Shown one piece after another: positions 10,920-22,900 of a DNA stretch of 35,620 bases; positions within the stretch are counted from its first letter, which is position 1; each line of letters begins with the position of its first letter. Location: assembly GCF_000003605.2 (NCBI RefSeq), contig NW_003151258.1, positions 46,765 through 82,384 of the forward strand, in the 5' to 3' direction. The position numbers and the translations under genes were made by a program. The notes under the pieces were generated by a model. The model did not search any database, was not told the origin of the DNA, and saw only the letters and a program-made list of their open reading frames with translations. The DNA is from Saccoglossus kowalevskii. Taxonomy: Eukaryota > Hemichordata > Enteropneusta > Harrimaniidae.

Positions 10920-13900
10920 GTAAGTTCTTGGTAACTGAGCTATGTTGTCCATGTACTATGATTAAAGTACTTTTCTGTTTTAGGTTTACCCATACTCATG
11001 TTTATTTTTCGTCTGTTTTTTAGTCCCTGTTCGGACGTAGTCCGAAAACGGGGACTTATGGTTTGCCCTGTGTGCGTCTGTGCGTCCGTGATCACCTGTA
11101 TCTCGAACATGCATGGACCGATTAAGTTCAAACTTCACTCATACATCACACATTATATGGGACATATGCGCATGCATTTTTGTCATGATCTGATTAACGA
11201 TAGCCGAATAGCGGCCATTTTAAGGCCGAAAATGCATCAAAATCGCACATTTTCACCATTCCGGACCCGGATCTCAGTTATGCATGGACGGATTTTGTTC
11301 AAATTTGGTAAATACATTAAACATAATAGGACCTTGATGCACGTCATTTTTTTTTTTCGGAACAAGTTCGAAATGGCCGACTGGCGGCCATTTTGTTTTA
11401 AAGAATTTTGTTCTGGATCCGTATCCGAGACAAGTCTGGATTGATCAAGTTCAAACTACACACACACATGGTGCATCATGTCACAAATAGATATGTGCAC
11501 TTGTTTCCTGATCCACTTAACAATAGCTGAATGATGGCCATTTTAAGGCCGAAAATGCATCAAAATCACGTATTTTCATAATTCCGGAACCGGATCTCAG
11601 TTATGCTGGATGGATTTTGTTCAGATTTAGTGCATATATTAAACATAATATGAGCTTGATGCACACCAGTTTTTCTTCGGATCAAGTTCAAAATGGCCGT
11701 CTGGCGGCCATTTTGTTTTAAAGAATTTAGTTTTCGATCCATATCTCGAACATGCCTGGACAGATCAAGACCACACTTCACACACATCATACAATGTGTT
11801 GTACATATGCAGGTGCATTTCAGATCAGACCACTGAAAGTGGTCTGAGATTTCGGTCATGATCTGCTTTGAATGTACATGTCACTCAAATATGAACGAAA
11901 CGGGGACGTGTCATTGACAATGACTTGTTGTACATGGGTTTTGTTAAAGAAATAGAAGAGTAGAAGGGACTTTAATATCCTCTTTACTGCTGCAAAACAG
12001 ATTGTTGGAACAATTAAAAACTTAGTATCTTATTTTTAAATTGTAATGAGTGTGATTATAATTTGATGTTGATGGACATTGTGAGGAAAAGAGATGTGTA
12101 CAATGCAGTTTTGGCATAATTGTAATGAAGGATTTTTTTTTTAAATTTACATTAAGGGGAAATGGAACAAGTCAAAAGTGGAGTATATTCATACTTTTTT
12201 TTTGTTATCTTCAGTTATTTCAGCGTTGCCTGATGAAAGTATTGAATATAGACCTGTGGAAATGCTATCTTTCATATGTAAAAGAGACGAAGGGTAGTTT
12301 ACCATCATATCGTGAAAAGATGGCCCAGGCGTATGACTTTGCATTAGATAAGATGGGTATGGATATCATGTCATATCAAATATGGGCAGATTATGTACAG
12401 TTTCTTAAAGGAGTGTAAGTATACCATTCAATGTGTAAGATTGTATATTCGTGTAAAATTCTGCCGTAAAGGAAAACTGTCTTGCGCTCATTGTGCTAGT
12501 TGGTGTTTACATGTACTATAAGGTCAAAGTTTGCGAAAGGCAGTATTGCAATCGTAGCAAGGTTGACTTGGCAGTATTTTTATGATAACCATATCTTCTT
12601 TCTGTTTGTAGTAATAACTCAATGATAAACAACCTCCAAAAATGCAAACAAATTTTTTTTACTCTGCATGAACATTTGGTTTGGTGAACATTCACTGTCA
12701 GGTACCACCACACAATATTGCACTTTTGTGTTCAGTGTAAGCAAAGTGTTTGAATGTGACGTCAATAACCTGTAACACGTCAACACTGGCGATGCATTTT
12801 AGCCCAAATAAGGAATATTGGAACAAGTGCATATACTTTTCGGGACAAACAGAACTTTTTACATAAATTTAAATGGCAATAGCGAGATATATGGGTCTCA
12901 TATAAACAAAAATGGTGACTTTGACTGTTTGCAGATCAACAAGAACAAACTGAGACATTACAAAGCTTTAATTAGATTTTTTTTTTAGGTGATTGGAAGA
13001 TATTGAAGGAATCACCGACGGTAATTGGTGAAAGTCATGCCCAGGTCAAACCTCATACTTGTGATTCCGATTCAGAGCACATTAGATTGTGGGAAAATCA
13101 ATGTTTATCAACACAACTATCGCACATGCACAGCATGATGACCATCACCCTTTAAGTGCCGGATGTATATGAATGGTATTTATTTATTTTCTCTTGGCAG
13201 TGAAGCGGTTGGTTCTTACGCTGAAAATCAAAGAATCACTGCAGTTAGACGGGTATACCAAAGAGGGTGTATTAATCCTATGATCAATATTGAGCAGCTA
13301 TGGAGAGAATACAATACATATGAAACGGTAAGTCAGTGTTTTTATTTTAATTACTATTCTTTGATATTCATGTTAATTCATAGCATGAGTTTTGTAACGA
13401 TAGCTTGTCAAAACAAGGTTTGAATTCGCATTCAGATTATGTAGTTTATGCAAAACACTGATTTTTGTGATCTGCAGATATTGGAACCCTAACCCTAACC
13501 TGCTTTGAAGGCTATCGTGTCTAATCATCAACTCAGCATACTTTTCATGTTGTATTCACTCAAGTCCACTTTACTTTATTTTGGGAGATTCTTTTTAAAT
13601 CAATTTTGGGATTATGTTGAGTTAAATTTTCATGAACTGTACAAACTTTGGAAATACATATCATGGGACATGTACATGCACATGTATTTCTGCACACTTT
13701 TATATATACTTATGATGAAAATGAAAAGATACTATTTCATGAAATATAGAAATTTATTATGCTGCTTTATCATGTAACTATCATGATGATATATGTATGA
13801 GTTAATATATCATAGTACATATACATGTATGTGAAAGATGATAAATTACAAATACCAGTCGTACATGTAGATGAACAAAGATGGCGATTTTGACTGTTGT

Positions 13901-16900
13901 GCGAACCAACAAGTACAAACCGAGACGTCACCTGGCTTTAATTAGGTAATTTCTTTGGTGATTGGAAGGTATTAAAGAGTCATCAGTGGTAATTAGTTCA
14001 TGCAGCAGACAGGTCAAAACTTTGTGGGAAAATTAATGTTTATCAACACAAATGCCACATATGCTTAGCACAATGACTACTGTCCTTTAACATAGATTCA
14101 ACTGACATGACAAAATGCCTCAAACTATAGTATTTGCTCTACTAGTAGCACACTTACGTAAATTACAGAGGTGTTTCTATGTTAAAAATATCTAATATTT
14201 TGGGTTTATATGCCATTCTATTGGAGGTAAACTTCCAATTACTGTATACATGCTCTATTAATATCTTTTGCAAATATACATTTATTTATTTATTTTTCAG
14301 GGCATTAATCCAATTATTGCAAAGAAAATGATAGATGACCGAAGTCGAGATTACATGAATGCGAGAAGAGTTGCTAAGGTATACTCAATATACACTTCAT
14401 ATACATGTATAACGGTTCATTTGCATGAAATCAATATTCACCTGTAGGCATTCATCAAGAATTGTTCATATCATTCTGGTCAAATTAACATTTGCATCTC
14501 TAGCAGTTCAACAAAATATCTCACATGACATTTTTTCTGTGTAGCCTATTAGCTACATTCAAAGTATTCAGAACTATACCCTGCAGGCATCCAATCTTCA
14601 ACACTTGGAACAACAAACTTAACTTTGTTACTTTTCCCAAAATAGACCTGCTGTCTAAATGTGTGAACAAAACCAGTGAGGATTTATGTCCATTTGATTC
14701 AAAATTCAAATATTTCACCAAAATGTTGAGAGGCACCTCTAATAGAGTTTTATCTCCCAGTAAACATATTAACACTGGTAACCCATGATTCTCTGATGCA
14801 ATCCCTGAGATTGACACCTTCCCCTTTAACATGAAAAATTGTGTCATTCAAAATGTGAAAAAATATCTATAAATATAATATCTATATCTATGAAATTATG
14901 TTTGAATATTGAACATGCTAAACATAAAATGTACCTAAGAATTTATGCAACAAACTGACAATGGAAGACTAGGATCATTTCCTCATTGCATAATTCATAA
15001 TTACCATTTCCCATCTTACTGCAACCCACCAACCTAAAAAAAGACACTTCCAGTCAACTACTGTGACAATAGATGAAGTTTTGAGATCTGCCATTACCTT
15101 AGAAACTTGTGCCTCTGATTTTAATTTTCTTTGTGTGGGGGAGTTTATTCCACCACATAAACATTGGATTGCTCTTCAAAACACCAGGAACCAGGGAAAC
15201 CAGTGAAAAAATTGTGCAAGCCAGAAACCCCCCTCCCCCCCATTGTAGCACGGAAACTGACTGATTGCGCTATAACTCAAAACACGTTCGTTTTATTTGC
15301 ATGCTGTCTGCAATCATAGAGATTTATTTGCATACAATTAAAATATAAATTTTATTTCAAAATACAGGAATATGAAGTAGTTACAAAAGGATTGAATCGT
15401 AATATGCCATCAGTGCCCCCAACTGGTACTCCAGATGAAGTAAAACAAGTCGAATTATGGAAAAAATATATCGCATGGGAAAAAGCAAATCCACTAAGAA
15501 CAGAAGATCAAACTTTGATTACAAAAAGAGGTACAGTTATTTAACTATATTGTTGAAAGTATTAACAATTATATATATTTTCACACCCCTATGAATTCCT
15601 GTATATTTGCTTTTCATATCATCTGTGGTGAGAGTGACTATAAAAATTGATATGATATCATGTACCGGGTGTATGTAATAAAACGTCTCTTTGGTTCTCC
15701 CAAACTATATTTTCAATGGTGACACTGTGCTCTTCAAAAATGCACAATTCTGATGCAATGACAACCAAGCATGTATCAAACTGTGAGATGAATTCATATG
15801 TATGTGTATTTGTGATAAATAGAGTATTTCCACCACAAGATCACAAGTTGTGTGTGAAATTGATTGTAAAAACAGGACAAATAAAGGTCATAGGAACATT
15901 GGGGTATTTGGGGGGTATTTTCAAGTTTAATAATGTGCTATACATATTCAATTTTGCTGAAGTAAGGGTTTCTCCATGCCATACTTCCATCTGAAAAATT
16001 TGCATTTTGACATTCAACTATAAAAAAAGAAATTCAAATCAAATCCTTTGTGGTAGATGTTTGTTTCACACATTTCTCACAATACACAAGATTTCGCAGT
16101 GAACGTAAAATAACTTGTTGAAAATACTTCCTGGGAATGAATTGAAACTTTGTTTATGATTAAATTCACATATTGTTTATACATCATACATTGTATGTTC
16201 ATGTGCACATACATTTTTATCACCGTTTGATTCTAGATGGCCGACTGGTGGCCATACTTGGTAAAACACTGTTCATTCACACTTTGTACACAGTTAAACT
16301 TTAAAAAGGTAACCTTTTTTGTTTATTTCTAGTAATGTTTGCATTTGAGCAGTGTTTATTGTGTCTTGGACATCATCCTGATGTCTGGTATGAAGGTGCT
16401 CAGTATCTGGAACAAGCAAGTAAACTCATGTCAGAAAAAGGGGTAAGTTTCCTACCTCAACTGTAAAAAGTCAGCATACATGAAATCACTATATGCATGA
16501 CCGCTACAGGTCACACATCTTGGTACTTTCAAAAAGGTATTGTAACTTAATACCTGCCACAATTGCTGTTTTTTGGCAATTGTGACAACATGTATTTGTA
16601 TTCGAGGTTTGACTGATTTGATATTTGAATTTGGTTTGTTGGTGATGTTTTCACTAAATCAGCAAAGTACTTGCTAATTTTGTAGCAGGGAAAATTCTTC
16701 TGGCATTCTATGACACAGAGTGGCTTTTGTGAAATATTGTCTACTCAAATGTCGTAAAATCTTGAAATATCCTAGTAGTGAAAATTATATGGTTTTATAC
16801 AATATTTCAAGAACAGGAAACTGTTATTCTCCCACTCAGTCTGCATTTGACACACATCAAATCAGAGAATGCATACTACAAACATGTTACAAAAATTTGT

Positions 16901-19900
16901 AACATATTATCAGATATCATAGCATATCAATCATACAAGATTTAACCTTTTCACCACCGTATTTTCTGCACTTTTTTTCTTCTTTTCTTCTTTTCTTCAA
17001 TATTTCTGGAAGTGAACCCTAATTTTGGAGCCAACAGACAAAATTTGAGTCAACTTTCAGTTTTTACTCAAAACATTTGGCTATTTTTGTCCTAATTTTT
17101 TTAAGGAAAGTGCAGACTTTAACGGAGTACTACATTTAACGGAGTACTGTATTTTGGGAATTGTTCATGAAAAGAGGGAATTGGAGCTGAAAAGGTTAAA
17201 CATGATCTACATATTTATTCAGTCATGTGACCAAGTTGCTAACATATATACTCAGTATAGAAAGTTCAGAGCTATGAGACTCCACTTTGATTGCATGATT
17301 AAGTTATCAGATATATATTTACCTCTGGTTTTGTTATGTAATCATGTCATGTCTCTTATTATCACCATTCAGGATGTAAATAATTCAAAGATATTTAGTG
17401 ATGAAGCCGCTACTATTTATGAAAGAGCAATTACGACATTAATGAAGAAAAATATGTTACTCTATTTTGCTTATGCAGATTATGAAGAGGTTAGTTTTCA
17501 ATTTGTATTTTTTTTATATATATACCTGTATATGTGCCAGACTGCAAGAGATCTCTGCATGACAGTATAAGTTCTCATATTCAGCCTGTTATATGGTATT
17601 ATTATTCATCTGTCACCGTAACACCATAAGTTACAGCGTGCCATAATTTTGAGGTGTTTTATGAGGTATTTGCATCCTACCATATTAGGAAATGTGAATT
17701 CCAAATATGGAATGATTACCCAGGTATGTTTGTAAGCATCCTCTAATAATAGAAACAAACATGGCTGCCACCAGAGTTTGACCGGACTCCACACAAAAAA
17801 AGTTCGCTGATTCTGTTCTAAACATTTTGGATTTCACCATTCCCATGGTGTATCCTTGGAAGGAAAAGATGTATAATAATAAGGTTATTACAAGTATACC
17901 TCAAAGTATGTACTCAGAGAGTATGGCGTGCATTCTCCAGCTGTACTGTCTTCGTGCATACTTTGAGGTATCCTCGTATTAACCTCATATTATTACATGG
18001 CTCTATACTGTAAAATACTGTATTTTCGCTGATGGAATGATTCAGTGAAAATAAAATCCAGCGAATATACCTTTTTTCCTATATTTTACATTCAACTTAT
18101 CAGCGAAAATTAATTCCAGTAAAATAACTTTTTTTACAGTATGTGAAATTTACTCCCTAAAAAAAGCACATATATCACCAGGTAACAAAATTCAGCTGAA
18201 CTTTGGTGATAGCTGCAGTTGTTCTCTGCATTGCAATAATCCATAGCAATGATCAATACAGTATTAACTTGAATACATACACAAGATGATATCCATGCAT
18301 GATATCTTACAATACTCATATGAAAACCAAAATGTCATAAATTGATCCTGCTTTATGTGCGTATCATATTTTTCAAAAAAATTCAAAGACAATTTGTTTG
18401 GATGTACAAAATCAACATAAACTGAAGCAAACTGTTTTGTGTTAAAGAATTGTGCACCTCTATTGTGGCACAAATACATTAGACCAAATAATAAGATCTC
18501 ATATACAGTATTTATATAGTGCTACACATTACTACCCTGGTTAGTTGGCCTGTCAAACTTATTTTCAATCTCTGAGCTGTGATTGTATGCTCTCCAGGTG
18601 TACATGGGTTAGGTGCCAACATTCCATACCAGGTTTCCATTTACGTCTGGGTAAAAAGAAACCGTAGGTGTAAAGTACATGTACCTTGCCCAATGATACA
18701 GTTTTGGTTGAGTCAGGTTTTTCCAAGGTGATGAAGTTAAATATTAGTTGTGTTCTGCTCACAGTTCCTTTACATGCTATGTCAGACTGTTTTTGTTTGA
18801 TGTAAATATATTCTGTGTTGAAATTTGTTCGTGATACAATGCACAACACCGAGATGGGAAACATTCAAATGTCGCATGTGTGCATACTTGTGATTCTGAG
18901 AATTTAGTCACATTTATTTTTGTATTTTTTTTTCTTTCAGAGTCGAATGAAATTTCAGAAATCTCACAGTATTTACCAAAAGCTGTTAGCAATAGAAGAT
19001 ATTGACCCAACACTTGTAAGTAATGCTATATTAGCTAATTAGATCTTAAGACTGTGTAATAGATATGATATTTAAAGTATTATTGTAATTCTTGGTAAAT
19101 TTTCCAGAATATCAAATTCCATGCAATGACAAATTGATGATTACTAGAGTCCTGAGTCTCTTTAACCACATTTCTCATTCTGATCACTGGAGGATGTTTT
19201 GGACATAAGAGCATTCTCTAAAATTGTCTACATAAGCTCAGTTTCTTGTTCAAGAGGTTCAGTTGTCATTATTTTACATACAATTATGAAAGTTTTCCAG
19301 AACTTATGAATTGGCGTTATTGTTTTGAGTGTCTATCATAAATTCAATGTCTACTTTTATCTGGTTCATTATGGCTGCATTGGGTATAAGAGAGACGGGA
19401 GAGTTGGATAGTCAAGTCTGAAACAGATTCAACATACTCAAGACAAAGCCTCATTTTTAGATCATTTAATATTGACATGATTTATTCCATTGTCAGGTAC
19501 ATATTCAATATATGAATTTTGCGCGGCGTGCTGAAGGGATCAAATCAGCTAGGATATCATTTAAGAAAGCAAGAGAAGATGCCAGGACTCGATATCATGT
19601 CTTCATTGCCGCAGCTCTTATGGAGTATTACTGTAGTAAAGTAAGTTGATAAACCTACCACTAGAGGGCTTGTACATACCACTAGAGGGCGTCATTTTGA
19701 TCATAAAAAATGTAACACATTAATAATAAAATAAAATAATAAATAACACAAAATTAACTTTTTATTGGTCATCAAAATGGTGAATCCAAATAATATTTTG
19801 TTTGTAAAATCCAAAACTGAAATTGAGGACAGTTACAGGAAATTTAAAAGCTCATGTTGGTAAATCTGCAGTGAAAGAATCGTATAACAAAACATTGATG

Positions 19901-22900
19901 CCGCTCAGTTTCCTTTCAAGTCTAGCTGTTCGAAACAACTCCTATCAGGTTTCAAACAAGTAATTTTTCGTCGACATTCATGACCCTAAATTGGATATAA
20001 TTGAATATATGTGACTATGAATATTACAGCATTGATTTCAGCCCACAATTATGACAATTTAAATTGCATATGTGTTTGATGATTTCATACACGAAAGGCA
20101 CCACCAATAATCAAGGTAAATCTTGTGGCTGGGTCACCTGACATGGAACTTTAAACATATTTGATACAGATTTGATACTGTAACAGTTTACTGCAAAACT
20201 GAAAATATATTTGCACACAATTACTGGTAAAAACAAAAATCTAGATGCGAAAGAGTTACAATTAATATCTGACTATGTATTTGTTTTTTTCTGAAATATT
20301 ATTTTCTTTTTATTTCCCAGGACAAACAAGTTGCATTCAAGATATTTGAACTTGGCCTCAAGAAATATGGTGATATTCCAGAGTACATTTTGGCCTATAT
20401 CGATTATTTATCACATCTCAATGGTAAGTGTACTTCCTTAATTCTTTGGCTTTTGTCATCATTCACAAAGTCAACTTTGCTGTTATTTCCTTGGTTATTG
20501 TAAATCTCAAGGAAAATATTGCATGAACATAGCCCTTGAGAAATTATCTCAACACCACAAGATATAAATATGACTGTTTCTATTTTTGTTTACCCATTTA
20601 ATTTGTTCAAAAATCAAGATGTTTATGAATAATGTGATTACATGACATAATGCTTAGAAATGTCATTTGAAATGAGTGCTATAGAGAATTATAGCCATTT
20701 GGGCTGATATCAACAAAGAAATTATAAAAAAGTACCAAATATTGTTTCAAAATTATTTTGAAAAAAAATTAAGAAGCTTCTGGCTGAAATTGAATGTTAT
20801 GACAGAACGCCATGATGTATATGGAAGTTCATTTTACGTGTGATGTAGTGTATCCTGATNNNNNNNNNNNNNNNNNNNNNNNNNNNNNNNNNNNNNNNNN
20901 NNNNNNNNNNNNNNNNNNNNNNNNNNNNNNNNNNNNNNNNNNNNNNNNNNNNTTATGACAGAACGCCATGATGTATATGGAAGTTCATTTTACGTGTGAT
21001 GTAGTGTATCCTGACGCTGTACTTTCATGAGCAAAGTGAAGGATGGATACACCACAAAACATTTTTCTTTTCTCGGTTGTCTCACCCAGTGTGGTATGTA
21101 ATCTCATTCTTTGATTTTCTATACAGAGGACAACAATACAAGAGTTCTATTTGAGAGAGTTTTGACATCGGAAATCTTCCTCCTGAGAAATCAGGGTGAG
21201 TTCACATATCAACTTTGGTATTCTTTTCAATTTTTTTTTTTGTCAAAATTTGTCAGACATTTTAAACTAGATCTGATTTATTCAAACTTATTCAAACTGC
21301 AGCTCTAAAACAAGCTTGTATAAACCAAAAATGTTATTTAATGTTTACTGGATAAATAATATAGGATCTTTTTGACCATAGGTACATTTCTGTCATTTAT
21401 GTAAATACATGAACTACTAATTGAGACTACTGGAGATGCACTTCTTGTAGGGAAAATTAGCGTCATTGCATTTCAAATGTCATTGTGGTTTTCTTTGTTC
21501 AGAGAAATATGGCTGAAATTTCAAGACTTTGAGTCAACATGTGGTGATCTGGCCAGTATACTGAAAGTGGAAAAAAGAAGACATGCTGTTTTCAAAGAGG
21601 TATGTAAACAATAATAATGTATTGTTATATTAATGGTATTCTCATGAAATACATGTATCACCAGTCTTGTACAGTCAAACCAGCCCAATATGGTATCCTA
21701 GAATAATCAAACCAGTTCAAATATCTATTACACTTTCAGTATTCTCAATATGTGGAAAAATTAAATGACTGTGGTTTTCTTCAGTTATGTCATTTATCAT
21801 GTTGCACACACTGCTTTTTCATCGTTCAACAAATCAATGGTTCAATTGTTCATGTGACAATTGTTTAGGGAAGAACTTCTGGACTAGTACATGAAAGCGC
21901 AGTTATTTTATGTTGAACAAAACATGCCGAGGGGTGGAATTTAAGCCTCAGCAAGGTTTGGATACCTATGTTTCAATCAGAGTGTTCAATATTACGATTG
22001 TTTTTGAGAATCATGAGAAGAATCATAATTATGATTTTTGTTTTTGTTTTTATATATTCTAGGAGTTTGATGATAAAGAGACAACATTATTAGTTGATAG
22101 GTACAGATACATGGATCTGTATCCATGTTCACCGGGTGAGCTCAGAGCATTAGGTTACAAGGTATGTATTTCAGTGCACTTGAGGTATTTACACAAATGT
22201 GCTTACTATAAAATAGTGACATTTTGTTTTTTGTAAGTGCAAATTGCAAGTGCTAGTGCTGACACATTTTGCCACAGAAGTCGTATTCATGTTTGGGACT
22301 ACATGACAGGGCTGTGTGGCCATCTCTCTGTCAAATGGCATTTTTTTAATGCGCTATCCTGGCATCAACCAGGCTTGGTCGAACACAAGCACCTCCAGAC
22401 CTTAACCAAGGTTCCCCCAAAGTCGCATTCGTTAGGGAATGAATCTCGGCCATTAGAATTGGCCTTCCCATTGAGTCTGTGGCACACTCACCCAGAGTAG
22501 GGGTCGACCCTTTGATGTTCAGCCTAAGGTAGGATTTGAACTTGGGTCTACCGATCATGAGTCTGATGCGACAACTACTATGCTACCAGTGACTATAAAA
22601 TAGTTTATTTTAGCTAGAATTAATTTATTTCTGAAAAGACTTTATGGGAGTTTTGTATGGAATTTATTTTCAATGATTTTTGATGAGTTGAATGTAAAAT
22701 CTAAAAAAATATTTCTACTAAAGCGAAAATAAAGTATATTACAGTATTTTCGGCAAATATGTCAGCACATTATAATGGTCCATCTCACCAATTTTGACTT
22801 CTGAACTTGTAAAAGATAGATTTCTGATCATAGATTTGTCCACCAGTGTACCTGAATAATCTACATAATGATTATTGATTGATGGTAGAAATGAATTAGA

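Noticed and set aside
11022-11927. Helitron assignment for the hairpin-ended element
   Set aside because: No CTRR 3' end, the strong hairpin is about 80 bp from the end, and copy 1 appears to have a 6-bp target duplication, which Helitrons lack.
13485-13500. Telomere-type AACCCTAACCCTAACC
   Set aside because: Under three units inside an intron. Too short to call an interstitial telomere tract.
14521-14847. A 108-codon frame on the - strand
   Set aside because: No recognisable domain, no splice or start context, and the opposite strand is equally open.
22522-22587. A functional tRNA gene on the - strand
   Set aside because: A and B boxes are present, but the anticodon and acceptor stems do not pair well and a long SINE-like body follows.
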